Part shown: piece after piece, positions 1 to 9,376 of the stretch
How positions within the stretch are numbered: position 1 is the stretch's first letter
Layout: every line of letters starts with the position of its first letter
Assembly: GCF_038397775.1 (NCBI RefSeq)
Contig: NZ_CP151650.1
Span: 868,001 to 932,000, forward strand
Origin: Pseudomonas sp. RC10
GTDB taxonomy: Bacteria; Pseudomonadota; Gammaproteobacteria; Pseudomonadales; Pseudomonadaceae
Reading direction: 5' to 3'
DNA: 64,000 nt
Program-made: the position numbers and the translations under genes
The notes under the pieces: model-generated
Seen by the model: only the letters and a program-made list of their open reading frames with translations
What the model was told of the DNA's origin: nothing
Databases searched by the model: none

Positions 1-581
1 ACGTCCGCGAGCATCGCTTTGACCGCGTCGATGTCGTTGAACGGCAGAGTCAGCGTGTGTTTGGCGAACGCCGCCGGAACGCCCGGCGAGCTCGGCACGC
101 CCAGGGTCAGCGCCCCCGAACCTGCCTTGACCAGCAAGCTATCGGAGTGGCCGTGGTAGCAGCCTTCGAACTTGATGATGCTGTCGCGACCGGTGTAACC
201 ACGGGCCAGGCGAATCGCGCTCATGGTCGCTTCGGTGCCGGAGCTGACCATGCGCACCATTTCCATCGACGGCACGATCGAGCAGACCAGGTCCGCCATC
301 TCGGTTTCCATCGCGGTCGGCGCGCCGTAAGACAGTCCGTGCTCTAGCTGCTTGCGCACGGCGTCCAGCACGTCCGGATGGCTGTGGCCCAGAATCATCG
401 GCCCCCACGAACCCACGTAATCCACATAGCGCTTGTCGTCTTCGTCGGTGACGTAGGCGCCTGCCGCGTGTTTGAAGAACAACGGAGTGCCGCCGACGCT
501 CTTGAACGCACGAACCGGCGAGTTGACGCCGCCGGGGATGTGTTTCTGGGCGTTGGCGAACAGGGTTTCAGAACGGGACAT
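1..581 (-). CDS. hemL: Glutamate-1-semialdehyde 2,1-aminomutase (5' part)
   Basis: PLP enzyme that isomerises glutamate-1-semialdehyde to 5-aminolevulinate in the C5 route to heme; cytosolic. The visible 193 residues begin [12 protein letters not shown] and contain the family stretches [12 protein letters not shown] and [11 protein letters not shown], followed by the usual N-terminal aminotransferase fold. The gene leaves the window on the left, so the PLP-binding lysine is not in view. It lies 51 bp downstream of thiE in the same direction, so thiD-thiE-hemL may be co-transcribed. The start is the ATG at 579-581, which gives the canonical N-terminus. Confidence 0.95.
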   Translation of the reverse strand, partial: MSRSETLFANAQKHIPGGVNSPVRAFKSVGGTPLFFKHAAGAYVTDEDDKRYVDYVGSWGPMILGHSHPDVLDAVRKQLEHGLSYGAPTAMETEMADLVCSIVPSMEMVRMVSSGTEATMSAIRLARGYTGRDSIIKFEGCYHGHSDSLLVKAGSGALTLGVPSSPGVPAAFAKHTLTLPFNDIDAVKAMLAD

Positions 582-632
582 GATGAAGCTCTCTGCTTGA
601 ATCGAATGAGGGTAAGTCGGCCCGACGAAGAG

Positions 633-1259
633 TCAGGCCGATTTGAACAGGTCGTTGAAGGCGCGAGCGCGACGGGTGACTTCTTGCGTGTTTTCCGCGC
701 CAAACAGGCCATGCACCACCGCCAGCAGGTCGGCGCCATGGGCCACCAGCGGGGCCGCGTTTTCCAGCGTGACGCCGCCGATAACGGCAATTGGCAGCGA
801 AATGCGCTTGCGTGCCTCGGCCAGCATTTCGAGGCTGCATGCAGGTGCGCCGGGCTTGGTGTTGGAGTTGAAGAAACGCCCGAACGCCACATAGGTCGCG
901 CCGTCGGCCTTGGCTTTTTCTGCCAGTTCGAGCTGGGCGTGGCAGGTGGCGCCGACGATGGCCTTGTGACCGAGCAGGGCGCGGGCGTCGGGCAGCGAGC
1001 CGTCAGTCTGGCCAAGGTGCACGCCAACGCCGAGGCGTGCAGCCACCTCGGCGTCGTCATTGATGATCAGGCGGGTCTTGTAGCGCTCGCACAATTTCAG
1101 CAGTTCCGAGGCCTCACGCAGACGTCGGGTCTCGTCACCGGATTTGTCACGGTATTGCAGCAGGGTCACGCCGCCATCAAGGGCAGCCTCGACGTAGGAC
1201 AGGAATTTGCCGGCCAACAGTTGGCTGTCGGTCACGGCATAAAGGCCACGCAGTTTCAT
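633..1259 (-). CDS. thiE: Thiamine-phosphate synthase
   Basis: Joins hydroxymethylpyrimidine pyrophosphate and the thiazole phosphate to give thiamin monophosphate. The 208 residues match the usual length of about 210. Visible family motifs in order are [21 protein letters not shown] with HLGQTD, the GATCH turn, [10 protein letters not shown] and [11 protein letters not shown], which line the TIM-barrel phosphate and pyrimidine pockets. A GAGGCA Shine-Dalgarno precedes the ATG by about 6 bp. It sits 24 bp downstream of thiD in the same orientation, consistent with a thiDE unit. Confidence 0.96.
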   Translation of the reverse strand: MKLRGLYAVTDSQLLAGKFLSYVEAALDGGVTLLQYRDKSGDETRRLREASELLKLCERYKTRLIINDDAEVAARLGVGVHLGQTDGSLPDARALLGHKAIVGATCHAQLELAEKAKADGATYVAFGRFFNSNTKPGAPACSLEMLAEARKRISLPIAVIGGVTLENAAPLVAHGADLLAVVHGLFGAENTQEVTRRARAFNDLFKSA

Positions 1260-1283
1260 CGGGGGTGCCTCTTGTTCGTGGCG

Positions 1284-2081
1284 TTACGAGCAGAAATCCA
1301 GCGGCAAACGACGAGGAACGAATTGGCCTTTGCCCAGTTGTTCAGCGTCGCGCAACGTGCGCCAAGTGTAGTCCAGGGCGGTTTGCACAGCGCTGATCAC
1401 GTCTTGCCCGAGGGCCAGTCGACCGGCCAACGCACTCGCCAGCGTGCAGCCCGAACCGTGATAGCTGCCGGGTAGGCGCTGGCAGGTAAAGGTGCGCGAT
1501 TCGCCGTTGCGAATGTACAGCCGGTTATGGACTTCGTGCTCGTCGCCATGGCCGCCGGTGATCAACAAATGTTCGCAGAACGGCAACAGCTTCTCGGCGC
1601 ACTCGTCGGCGGTGCCTTCCGGCAGCTCGGCCAGAATGCGCGCTTCGGGCAGGTTTGGCGTGGCAATGGTGGCCAGCGGCAGCAACCGCTCGCGCATCGC
1701 ATAGCCGACTTCATCCTTGCCCAGTCGCCCGCCGCCACCGGCACGCAGCACCGGGTCGCAGACCAGCGGCAGGTGCGGGTTCGCTTGCAGCAGTTCGACG
1801 ACGGTGTCGACCATCTCCAACGAGCCGAGCATGCCCAGTTTCACCGCCGCGACCTGCGAATCGTTGAGCACGGCATTGGCCTGAGCCAGCACCCACTCGC
1901 GATCCAGCACGCGGAAATCGGTGACGTTGACGGTGTCCTGCACGGTCAGCGCGGTGACCGCAGGGGCGGCATGACAACCCTGAGCAAGCAGGGCTTCAAT
2001 ATCTGCCTGCAAGCCGGCGCCGCCACTGGGGTCGTGGCCGGAGAGACAGAGGACAACGGGGCGGGAGCTATAGATATTCAT
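1284..2081 (-). CDS. thiD: Hydroxymethylpyrimidine/phosphomethylpyrimidine kinase
   Basis: Ribokinase-fold enzyme that phosphorylates HMP and HMP-P in thiamin synthesis. About 265 residues. Motifs: CLSGHDPSGGAGLQADIEA at the N-terminus, AVKLGMLGS, CDPVLRAGGG, and the anion-hole signature GSGCTLASALA near the C-terminus. I use the ATG at 2079-2081 (MNIYSSRP); a GTG six codons upstream is also in frame, but neither start has a strong ribosome site. No TPP riboswitch could be recognised upstream. First gene of the thiD-thiE-hemL series. Confidence 0.94.
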   Translation of the reverse strand: MNIYSSRPVVLCLSGHDPSGGAGLQADIEALLAQGCHAAPAVTALTVQDTVNVTDFRVLDREWVLAQANAVLNDSQVAAVKLGMLGSLEMVDTVVELLQANPHLPLVCDPVLRAGGGGRLGKDEVGYAMRERLLPLATIATPNLPEARILAELPEGTADECAEKLLPFCEHLLITGGHGDEHEVHNRLYIRNGESRTFTCQRLPGSYHGSGCTLASALAGRLALGQDVISAVQTALDYTWRTLRDAEQLGKGQFVPRRLPLDFCS

Positions 2082-2410
2082 GGTGCGCGAGCTTACCACT
2101 AAAGCTTTTGCCGGGCCGCTGGTCGGCGGCAGATTTTTCTCCGGCAGCCCTGTACGGCCACAGGGGCAGCCCTTTCCTGCTGAATGACGATAATAATCCT
2201 AAAGAAAGTCACGAAAGTCTGACGTGTGACGATACAGATGGTATCACCCAGCTATCAGTGGCTATGCTGTCGGCTGTAAGTCTCATTTTTGTCCGAAGAG
2301 TAAATGCAAGTGCGTTGCCCGTTGCCTCCTTTTATTGCCTCAAACCTAGCGTCGTTTCCTACAGTCTGGGCGAACAGCATGGCCGCCCCCATGAATGTCG
2401 GCGGTGTTGT
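2082..2410. other. Intergenic region between divergent thiD and the sensor kinase
   Basis: This 329-bp stretch separates two divergent genes and must hold both promoters. It contains A+T-rich patches (around 2187-2210 and 2320-2340) but no -35/-10 pair, riboswitch or operator that I could assign with confidence. Confidence 0.5.
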
Positions 2411-4366
2411 ATGCGCGTTCTGCTGACGTTGTGGTTGATCCTGCTGCCTACGTTGGCTAGCGCGTTGGAGTTCGACGAAACCACGCGCACCTTGTCGCTG
2501 GGCCGCGCGACTCAGGTGTTCGAAGACCCGAGCGGTTCGGCGACGATTGAACAGGTAGCCTCGCCCGAAGGCCAGGCGCAGTTTCACGCGCTGGATGCCG
2601 GTGCGCTGAACGCCGGTTACTCCGAGTCCGCCTTCTGGTTAAAGGTGCAATTGACCTACAGGCCCGCGAACCCGGTGGCCTCGGCCGACTGGTTGCTCGA
2701 ACTCGCCTACCCACCCATGGACCACGTCGATCTGTACATGGCCAGCGAGACCGCCGAGCCGAGCCTGACGTGGCGAACCGGCGACATGCTGCCGTTCCAG
2801 AGCCGTCAGATAAAACAGAACAACTACCTGTTCGACCTGAACCTGAAGGCCAACGAGACCAAGACCGTCTACGTTCGCGTCGCCAGCCATGGCTCCGTTC
2901 AGGCGCCGCTCAATCTGTGGGCCAGTCACGCCTACATCGAAGATCAGCCGTCGCGGCTGTATATCCTCGGCATGATCTACGGCGTGCTGTTGGTGATGCT
3001 GGTCTACAACCTGTTCATTTACGTGAGCGTGCGCGATACCAGCTACCTCTATTACATCCTCTACATCAGCTGTTTCGGGCTGTATCAGGTGTCGGTCAAC
3101 GGTGCCGGTATCGAATACCTGTGGCCGGACAACCCGTGGTGGGCCAACGTCTCCACGACGTTTCTGATTGCGGCGGCGATCCTGTTCGCCAGCCAATTTG
3201 CGCGTAAATTCCTGCAAACGCCGGGGCTGGGGCGTTGGCTCGATTCCCCGCTCGTGCTGATGATGCTGTGCGCCGCCGTCATCATGATTCTGTCGTTGAC
3301 CATGGATTACGGCATCGCACTGAGGCTGGTGACCGGGCTGGTTCTGTTGTTTACCCCGGTCATTCTGCTGATCGGCATCGTCGCCTGGCTGAAGGGGCGT
3401 CGGGTTGCCCGTTATTTCATCTTCGCCTGGTCGGCATTTCTGTTGGGCGGGGTGATCAACGCGACCATGTTGCTCGGTCACTTGCCGAACAATTTCTGGA
3501 CCATGTACGCCAGCCAGATCGGCTCTGTCGTGGAAGTCGCACTGCTATCGCTGGCGCTGGCGGACCGCATCAACACCATGCGCGACCGGCAGACACAGAT
3601 CATGGCGCAGTCGAGCAAGGAGCTGGAGACACTCAACCAGCAACTGGCGGTCAGCAACCGGCTCAAGGATGAATTCCTTGCCACCCTGACCCACGAACTG
3701 CGCACCCCAATGAATGGCGTGATCGGTTCCCTGGAGCTGATGCAGATGGAGGTCTGCGACGAAGAAATCGCGCTGTACCGCCAGACTGCTGCGGATTCCG
3801 CGCAAAACATGATGGGCATCGTTAACGGCATCCTCACCCTGACCGAGCTGCAAGCGGGGCGTATCGGCGTTCAGCGCGAAGCATTCAGCCTGCGGCATTT
3901 ACTGTTTCAAGTGCGCAGTACGTTCGAACCTTTGGCTCGGAACAAGGCGCTGTCCCTGAGTGTCGAGCTGGACGAAACCTTGCCGGACAGCTTGCTAGGG
4001 GACTCGCTGAAACTGCGTCAATGCCTGGATTGCCTGCTGGACAACGCCATCAAGTTCACCAAAAGCGGTGCGATCAGACTGTGCGTGGGTGGACATGCTC
4101 ACGACCAGCAAGTGCGTTTGCTGCTGGACGTGATCGACACCGGTATAGGCTTCGTGAGGCTGGACGAAGACACGCTGTACGCCAACTTCTATCAGGTCGA
4201 CGGCTCCATGACCCGCGAGTACGGCGGCCTCGGGATCGGTCTGGCAATCTGCCGCAAACTGATCGAGCTGCAGGGCGGGCGCTTGAGTCACCAGTCCGAA
4301 CCAGGCGTTGGCAGCCAGTTCCGGCTGAGCGTGGAGGTTGAGCGGGCGACGTTGTCGGTTACGTAG
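2411..4366 (+). CDS. ladS: 7TMR-DISM sensor histidine kinase, LadS-like without receiver
   Basis: Membrane sensor kinase of about 651 residues. A signal peptide (MRVLLTLWLILL, ending LASA) leads into a periplasmic 7TMR-DISMED2 domain (about 40-165), seven membrane helices (about 175-385), a HisKA domain with His428 in FLATLTHELRTPMN, and an HATPase with DNAIKF (N box), DTGIGF (G1) and GGLGIGLAIC (G2). Its position next to thiD matches ladS of P. aeruginosa, whose product promotes biofilm through the Gac/Rsm pathway. The protein ends directly after the ATPase domain; the C-terminal receiver I recall in LadS is missing. The ATG at 2411 is chosen because it gives the signal peptide; longer in-frame starts do not. 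Confidence 0.85.
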   Translation: MRVLLTLWLILLPTLASALEFDETTRTLSLGRATQVFEDPSGSATIEQVASPEGQAQFHALDAGALNAGYSESAFWLKVQLTYRPANPVASADWLLELAYPPMDHVDLYMASETAEPSLTWRTGDMLPFQSRQIKQNNYLFDLNLKANETKTVYVRVASHGSVQAPLNLWASHAYIEDQPSRLYILGMIYGVLLVMLVYNLFIYVSVRDTSYLYYILYISCFGLYQVSVNGAGIEYLWPDNPWWANVSTTFLIAAAILFASQFARKFLQTPGLGRWLDSPLVLMMLCAAVIMILSLTMDYGIALRLVTGLVLLFTPVILLIGIVAWLKGRRVARYFIFAWSAFLLGGVINATMLLGHLPNNFWTMYASQIGSVVEVALLSLALADRINTMRDRQTQIMAQSSKELETLNQQLAVSNRLKDEFLATLTHELRTPMNGVIGSLELMQMEVCDEEIALYRQTAADSAQNMMGIVNGILTLTELQAGRIGVQREAFSLRHLLFQVRSTFEPLARNKALSLSVELDETLPDSLLGDSLKLRQCLDCLLDNAIKFTKSGAIRLCVGGHAHDQQVRLLLDVIDTGIGFVRLDEDTLYANFYQVDGSMTREYGGLGIGLAICRKLIELQGGRLSHQSEPGVGSQFRLSVEVERATLSVT

Positions 4367-4372
4367 GACTGA

Positions 4373-4796
4373 CTGATCCACCGCCGTCGCTGCCGTCGTT
4401 CCTCCGGCGTCTCCTACAGGATTTGTGGCGTATTGGAGTTTCGCGTACATCCCGGGTATTGCGGCGTTGGACGTAGATATCGCCGACGACAAGTCCGCTG
4501 CGGGAGACGTCTTCGCTGCCGTCGTTCCTCCGGCGTCTCCTACAGGATTTGTGGCGTATTGGAGTTTCGCGTACACCCCGGGTATTGCGGCGTTGGACGT
4601 AGATATCGCCGACGACACGTCCGCTGTGGGAGACGTCTTCGCTGCCGTCGTGCCTCCGGCGTCTCCTACAGGATTTGTGGCGTATTGGAGTTTCGCGTAC
4701 ACCCCGGGTATTGCGGCGTTGGACGCACATATCGCCGACGACAAGTCCGCTGTGGGAGCCGCCGGAGGCACGACGGCAGCGACGGCGGTGGATCAG
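4373..4796. repeat. Three-copy 126-bp tandem repeat within 37-bp inverted arms
   Basis: A unit of 126 bp repeats at 4391, 4517 and 4643 with only a few substitutions. The block is closed by inverted arms 4373-4409 and 4760-4796 (37 bp, one mismatch) built around CTGATCCACCGCCGTCG. CTCCTACAGG and GTGGGAG cores inside resemble the heads of Pseudomonas REP sequences, so this looks like an expanded REP/BIME array. Because 126 is divisible by three, spurious open frames run through it on both strands; I do not consider it coding. Confidence 0.85.
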
Positions 4797-4934
4797 GCGA
4801 AAGCAGACCACGCTCACCCCACGGCAAACCCGCCGTGATTTAGTCGGCTATGGCACTTTTTTCGATTTCGCGTGCGTGATTCACTGGCTCACATCTGCGC
4901 CATTGCCGTGCACCGATCCGAACCGGAGGCCGCC
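4797..4934. other. Leader region of the AidB-like gene
   Basis: This 138-bp A+T-richer stretch lies between the repeat array and the dehydrogenase. It includes GGCACTTTTTTCGATTTCGCG and must carry the promoter, which I cannot place. A GGAGG at about 4925 serves the ATG at 4935. Confidence 0.35.
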
Positions 4935-6584
4935 ATGAACCTGCATCAGTTCGCCGAAACACACGACGTCACCAACCAGCCGCCCTCGCTGGACGGGGCG
5001 AACCTTTACCGCATTGACCTGCCGTTGCAGGAGTGGTCCAGACGCTACGGCGCGGGCTGGGCGGAATCAAAGATCGACGCGTATGGCGCGATGGCGGGCG
5101 GTCCGCTGATGGAGGCGGGCTTTCTCGCCAACCAGAACAAACCCGTGTTCGCCAGCCATGACCGCTACGGTCATCGCATCGACCTGGTGGAGTTTCATCC
5201 GGCTTATCACCAACTCATGCAAACGGCGGTCGAGCACGGCATTCCCTCATTGCCCTGGACCGATCGCCGGGAAGGTGCCCACGTCGCCCGCGCGTCCATG
5301 AGCTACCTGCACAGCCAGGCGGAAGCGGGGAGTGGTTGCCCGCTGACCATGACCTTCGCCAGCGTTCCCGCCTTGCGCTTGCAACCGGATCTGGCCGACA
5401 TCTGGCTGCCAAAAATCCTCGCCACCCAGTACGACCCGCGCAATGTCGGCATCGCTCATAAAGCGGGTGTGACCATCGGCATGGCGATGACCGAGAAACA
5501 GGGCGGGACCGACGTGCGTGCCAACACCACTCGCGCCTATCCCGTCGGCCAGCCCGGCCCCGGTCAGGCGTATGAACTGGTCGGCCACAAGTGGTTCTGC
5601 TCGGCACCGATGTGCGATGCCTTTCTCACGCTGGCGCAGACCGACAAAGGCCTGACCTGTTTCCTGCTGCCGCGCCATCGTCCGGACGACACCCGCAACG
5701 AGTTCTACATACAGCGCCTGAAGAACAAACTCGGCAACTGGTCGAATGCGTCCAGCGAAGTCGAATTCCGGGGCGCGCTGGCGTGGATGGTGGGCGAGGA
5801 GGGGCGCGGTGTGCCGACCATCATCGAAATGGTCGCCATGACCCGCTTCGATTGCATGACCGGTTCCAGCGCGTTGATGCGTCAGGCACTCACTCAGGCA
5901 GCTCACCATTGCGCCCATCGCAGCGTCAGCGGGCGAGTGTTGAGCGAGCAGCCGCTGATGCAGAACGTGCTGGCCGATCTGGCGCTGGAAAGCGAAGCGG
6001 CGCTGGCGCTGACCCTGCGCATGGGCCGCTCGCTGGAGCGGCTGGACGACTCCCACGAAGCACGTTTTGCGAGACTGGTCACGGCGGTGGGTAAGTATTG
6101 GATCTGCAAACGCGCCCCGGCCATGATCAACGAAGCCGCCGAATGCATGGGTGGCGCGGGCTACGTCGAGGACACCATCCTGCCGCGTCTTTATAGAGAG
6201 GCGCCGGTCAACTCGACGTGGGAAGGCTCGGGGAACGTGCAGTGTCTGGACGTGCTGCGTGCCTTGTCGAAAGAGCCGGGCGTGCTCGACGCGTTGTTCG
6301 ATGAACTGGGGGATGGCCATGGCGACGCTCGACTGGCCGCGCACATCGACCGATTGAAAACCGCGTTCAAGGACACCTCTGACATCCAATACCGTGCCCG
6401 GCAACTGACCGAAGACATCGCCATCGGTTTGCAGGCCAAGCTGTTGCTGGAAGCGGGGAACTCGGTGGTCAGCGACGGGTTTATCGCCGGGCGTTTGCAG
6501 CATCCGGGGCGCGTGTATGGCGCTCTCCCGCGAGGGGTGGATGTGGAAGCGCTGGTGACGCGTTCAACCCCAGCGATTTGCTAG
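4935..6584 (+). CDS. AidB-family acyl-CoA dehydrogenase-like flavoprotein
   Basis: About 549 residues, the length of AidB (about 540), which is a flavoprotein of the acyl-CoA dehydrogenase fold linked to the adaptive response to alkylation damage. The family stretches MAMTEKQGGTDVRANTT (FAD site), GHKWFCSAPMCDAFL and RLKNKLGNWSNASSEVEF are all present, as is the C-terminal GAGYVEDTILPRLYREAP region. The ATG at 4935 follows a GGAGG. It stands alone between a repeat array and a REP pair. Position matches the acyl-CoA dehydrogenase I recall near ladS in P. aeruginosa. Substrate unknown. Confidence 0.9.
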   Translation: MNLHQFAETHDVTNQPPSLDGANLYRIDLPLQEWSRRYGAGWAESKIDAYGAMAGGPLMEAGFLANQNKPVFASHDRYGHRIDLVEFHPAYHQLMQTAVEHGIPSLPWTDRREGAHVARASMSYLHSQAEAGSGCPLTMTFASVPALRLQPDLADIWLPKILATQYDPRNVGIAHKAGVTIGMAMTEKQGGTDVRANTTRAYPVGQPGPGQAYELVGHKWFCSAPMCDAFLTLAQTDKGLTCFLLPRHRPDDTRNEFYIQRLKNKLGNWSNASSEVEFRGALAWMVGEEGRGVPTIIEMVAMTRFDCMTGSSALMRQALTQAAHHCAHRSVSGRVLSEQPLMQNVLADLALESEAALALTLRMGRSLERLDDSHEARFARLVTAVGKYWICKRAPAMINEAAECMGGAGYVEDTILPRLYREAPVNSTWEGSGNVQCLDVLRALSKEPGVLDALFDELGDGHGDARLAAHIDRLKTAFKDTSDIQYRARQLTEDIAIGLQAKLLLEAGNSVVSDGFIAGRLQHPGRVYGALPRGVDVEALVTRSTPAIC

Positions 6585-6588
6585 GCCT

Positions 6589-6721
6589 GTAGGAGCGTGG
6601 CTTGTCCCGCGATCGGCGACGCAGTCGTCGTAAACCCGTATACGCGATGGGACTGACACACTGGTGGGGATGTTGTTGCGACTGCTGCGCAGCCGATCGC
6701 GGGACAAGCCACGCTCCTACA
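6589..6721. repeat. REP doublet (inverted pair)
   Basis: Two 30-bp arms in perfect inverted orientation, 6589-6618 and 6692-6721, beginning TGTAGGAGCGTGGCTTGTCC, are separated by about 73 bp. This is the usual Pseudomonas REP pair (BIME) found just after stop codons. It starts 5 bp after the dehydrogenase gene and may stabilise the transcript end. Confidence 0.9.
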
Positions 6722-6810
6722 GAGACAGCGTTTTTCCGCTGCATCATTTCGTGCCTTCCCCCGCCGTTGCAGGCAAGATGGAGCCTTGCAAGATCAGAAG
6801 GATGCGCATC

Positions 6811-8274
6811 GTGACTGAAGCTTTCATTGTCGTAAAAACTGCCGAGCAAGCTGTGGACCGGCTTGCCGAGCTGCACGGACGTGCGACCACTGCGTTGAGC
6901 CAGGCGCTCAAGCGTTACCTCAAAGACCGCGTTGAACCGGACGCCGCCGAGCGTCTGCAGTTCCGCTACCCCGAATTGCGTCTGACCTACCACTGCCACG
7001 GCGAAGTGCCGCTGACCACCCGCGCATACGCCAAAGTCCAGCTGCCGGGCACCTACAGCGTCACCGTCACTCACCCGGCGGCGTTTCGCAAATACCTGAT
7101 CGAACAGCTCACCCCGCTGATGAACGACTTCACCGTCACGGTCGAAGTGGGCGTCAGCGTGCAGAACATTCCGTATCCGTATGTCGTCGAGCAAGGCGAT
7201 GAGCTGGCAGGCACCGGCGTGACCGCTGCGACCCTGGCTCGCGTGTTCCCGAGCACCGACCTGTCGGCCGCCACTGATGGCATCGCCGACGGTCTCTATG
7301 ACTGGGCGAACACCGACCCACTGCCGCTGGCGCTTTTCGACGCCGCGCGCGTGGATTTCTCGCTGCGTCGTCTGGTGCATTACACCGGCAGCGATTGGCG
7401 GCACGTCCAGCCCTGGATTCTGCTGACCAACTACCACCGCTACGTTGACCAGTTCATCGTCCACGGCCTGGAAAAACTGCGCGACGACCCGCGTTTCGTG
7501 AAGATGGTCCTGCCGGGCAACGTCATCGTCGACAAGAGCATGGATCACGGCGAGGCGCAGGCCATCGTGTCCAGTGTGGTCTGGCACCGTTATCAGATGC
7601 CGGCCTATCACCTGATCGCCGAAGACGGCCATGGCGTGACGCTGGTCAACATCGGTGTCGGCCCGTCCAACGCGAAAAACATCACTGACCATCTGGCCGT
7701 GCTGCGCCCGCATTGCTGGCTGATGATCGGCCACTGCGGCGGCCTGCGGCAGTCGCAGACCATCGGTGACTACGTATTGGCCCACGCCTACATGCGCCGC
7801 GACGGCATTCTCGACCGTGTGCTGCCGCCGAACATCCCGATTCCGGCGTTGGCCGAGGTTCAACTGGCGTTGCAGGAATCGGCGGCACAAGTCACCGGCG
7901 AACGTGGCGACGACCTGAAAAAGCGTCTGCGCACCGGCACCGTGCTGACCTACGACGACCGCAACTGGGAACTCCGCTGGGCGCAAGAACGGCCGCTGAT
8001 TAACCTGTCTCGTGCTGTCGCCGTGGACATGGAGAGCGGCACCATCGCGGCTCAGGGTTATCGTCTGCGAGTGCCGTACGGGACGCTGCTTTGCGTGTCC
8101 GACAAGCCACTGCACAGCGAAATCAAACTGCCGGGTTCGGCCAACGCCTTTTATGAGCGCGCCGTGACCCAGCATTTGAAGATCGGCATCGCTGCGCTGG
8201 ACCTGATGCGCACGCAGCTCAACTCGCTGCACTCGCGCAAACTGCGCAGTTTCGACGAACCGCCGTTCCGTTGA
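6811..8274 (+). CDS. amn: AMP nucleosidase
   Basis: Hydrolyses AMP to adenine and ribose 5-phosphate, lowering the adenylate pool; cytosolic. About 487 residues, close to the 484 of E. coli Amn. Family features include the N-terminal domain with KVQLPGTYSVTVTHP and IPYPYVVEQGDE, and the phosphorylase-like C-terminal domain with GVGPSNAKNITDHLAVLRP, IGHCGGLRQSQTIGDYVLA, VDMESGTIAAQGYR and CVSDKPLH. I choose GTG 6811 because AGAAGG lies about 9 bp upstream; ATG 6802 has that site directly against it. A perfect hairpin follows the stop. Confidence 0.93.
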   Translation: MTEAFIVVKTAEQAVDRLAELHGRATTALSQALKRYLKDRVEPDAAERLQFRYPELRLTYHCHGEVPLTTRAYAKVQLPGTYSVTVTHPAAFRKYLIEQLTPLMNDFTVTVEVGVSVQNIPYPYVVEQGDELAGTGVTAATLARVFPSTDLSAATDGIADGLYDWANTDPLPLALFDAARVDFSLRRLVHYTGSDWRHVQPWILLTNYHRYVDQFIVHGLEKLRDDPRFVKMVLPGNVIVDKSMDHGEAQAIVSSVVWHRYQMPAYHLIAEDGHGVTLVNIGVGPSNAKNITDHLAVLRPHCWLMIGHCGGLRQSQTIGDYVLAHAYMRRDGILDRVLPPNIPIPALAEVQLALQESAAQVTGERGDDLKKRLRTGTVLTYDDRNWELRWAQERPLINLSRAVAVDMESGTIAAQGYRLRVPYGTLLCVSDKPLHSEIKLPGSANAFYERAVTQHLKIGIAALDLMRTQLNSLHSRKLRSFDEPPFR

Positions 8275-8289
8275 GGCTAGGCGTTTAGC

Positions 8290-8315
8290 GAAAGGGCCAC
8301 TAAAGTGGCCCTTTC
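8290..8315 (+). terminator. Rho-independent terminator of amn
   Basis: A perfect 12-bp stem, GAAAGGGCCACT and AGTGGCCCTTTC, with a two-base loop and a short T-rich tail, lies 16 bp after the amn stop and ends before the next gene on the same strand. Confidence 0.8.
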
Positions 8316-8337
8316 TGTTTCCGCGTCTTGAGTTGTC

Positions 8338-8970
8338 ATGTCCCGTCATCAACGCCCCGTTTCTCGCCGCCCTGCGCCCAGCCCTTCCAGCGCGTCTCGT
8401 CGCGTCGCAAAGGCCCCGCCTGCCGAGCCCCGTTTGATCCTGTTCAACAAGCCGTTCGACGTGCTGACTCAGTTCAGCGACGGAGAAGGGCGTGCGACCC
8501 TCAAGGACTTCATCGACATCCCCGGTATCTATCCGGCCGGGCGGCTGGACCGCGACAGCGAGGGGCTGTTGCTGCTGACCAACGACGGGCAATTGCAGGC
8601 GCGCATCGCCGACCCGAAATACAAACTGGCCAAGACCTATTGGGTGCAAGTCGAGGGCGAACCGAGCGACGAGCAATTGCAAAAACTGCGTGACGGCGTC
8701 GAACTGAACGACGGCCCGACCTTGCCTGCGCAGGCTCGGCAGCTGGACGAGCCTGAGCTGTGGCCACGCAACCCGCCCGTGCGGTTTCGCAAAAGCGTGC
8801 CGACGAGTTGGCTGGAACTGGTCATCAAGGAAGGGCGTAACCGGCAGGTGCGCCGGATGACGGCGGCGGTAGGGTTGCCGACATTGCGACTGGTGCGGGT
8901 GCGGATTGGCGACTGGAGCATTGAAGGGCTGGATCAGGGACAGTGGCGGGAAGTGCCCGCGAAGCTGTAA
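8338..8970 (+). CDS. rRNA pseudouridine synthase, RsuA/RluE-type
   Basis: Isomerises a uridine in rRNA to pseudouridine. The 210 residues start with a basic Pro/Ser/Arg-rich tail (to about 28), then [14 protein letters not shown], the catalytic motif [17 protein letters not shown] with its Asp, KTYWVQVEG, and the C-terminal [23 protein letters not shown]. There is no S4 domain, as in RluE (which acts on 23S U2457), so I favour an RluE-type enzyme; the exact target cannot be read from sequence. It starts 63 bp after amn, downstream of the amn terminator. Confidence 0.9.
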   Translation: MSRHQRPVSRRPAPSPSSASRRVAKAPPAEPRLILFNKPFDVLTQFSDGEGRATLKDFIDIPGIYPAGRLDRDSEGLLLLTNDGQLQARIADPKYKLAKTYWVQVEGEPSDEQLQKLRDGVELNDGPTLPAQARQLDEPELWPRNPPVRFRKSVPTSWLELVIKEGRNRQVRRMTAAVGLPTLRLVRVRIGDWSIEGLDQGQWREVPAKL

Positions 8971-9018
8971 TGCCGATTTTGGCCGTCACGCTGCTGCGAT
9001 TGACATAACGCCGTCCAT

Positions 9019-9105
9019 TGTAGGAGTGAGCTTGCTCGCGATACGGTCTATCAGACACTTTTTGTGTGTCTGGTGAACAGCATCGCGAGCAAGCTCACTC
9101 CTACA
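9019..9105. repeat. REP doublet (inverted pair)
   Basis: Perfect 24-bp inverted arms at 9019-9042 and 9082-9105, starting TGTAGGAGTGAGCTTGCTCG, separated by 39 bp. It lies between the convergent pseudouridine synthase and DUF2788 genes, the typical place for such pairs in Pseudomonas. Confidence 0.92.
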
Positions 9106-9124
9106 GGACCTGTGTTCAGCCGAC

Positions 9125-9331
9125 CTATTTATGCTGCTCGATGTACGCAATCACCACGCTCTTGATCACAAACGCCAGCACGCCCAACCCCAGTACACCG
9201 AACAAAATGATCGTCCCGAAGCGTCCAGCCTTCGACTTCTTGGCCAGGTCCCAGACGATGAACCCCATGAAACCGATCAGCACGGTCACCAGAACGGTCA
9301 TCATCCATTCTTCGAACACCTCGGGTTCCAT
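9125..9331 (-). CDS. DUF2788 small membrane protein
   Basis: A 68-residue inner-membrane protein with two helices (about 10-28 and 42-62) joined by a basic loop (DLAKKSKAGRFG), with an acidic N-terminus MEPEVFEEW. This matches the size and layout of the DUF2788 family of pseudomonads; function unknown. It lies 45 bp downstream of the Lrp-type regulator and may be transcribed with it. Confidence 0.8.
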   Translation of the reverse strand: MEPEVFEEWMMTVLVTVLIGFMGFIVWDLAKKSKAGRFGTIILFGVLGLGVLAFVIKSVVIAYIEQHK

Positions 9332-9376
9332 GGTCGTCTCCTTCGAATCGGTAGTGCGGGGTGAATTGAACGGGAA

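Noticed and set aside
2082..2410. TPP riboswitch upstream of thiD
   Set aside because: No CTGAGA-type thi-box core was recognised in the leader in thiD direction.
2108..2410. A 100-residue N-terminal extension of the sensor kinase
   Set aside because: It would bury the signal peptide that begins at ATG 2,411 and lies in the divergent promoter region.
4425..4843. Long open frames on both strands through the 126-bp repeats, giving repetitive proteins
   Set aside because: The repeat length is a multiple of three, which keeps frames open by chance; there is no ribosome site, and the block has the structure of a REP-type array.
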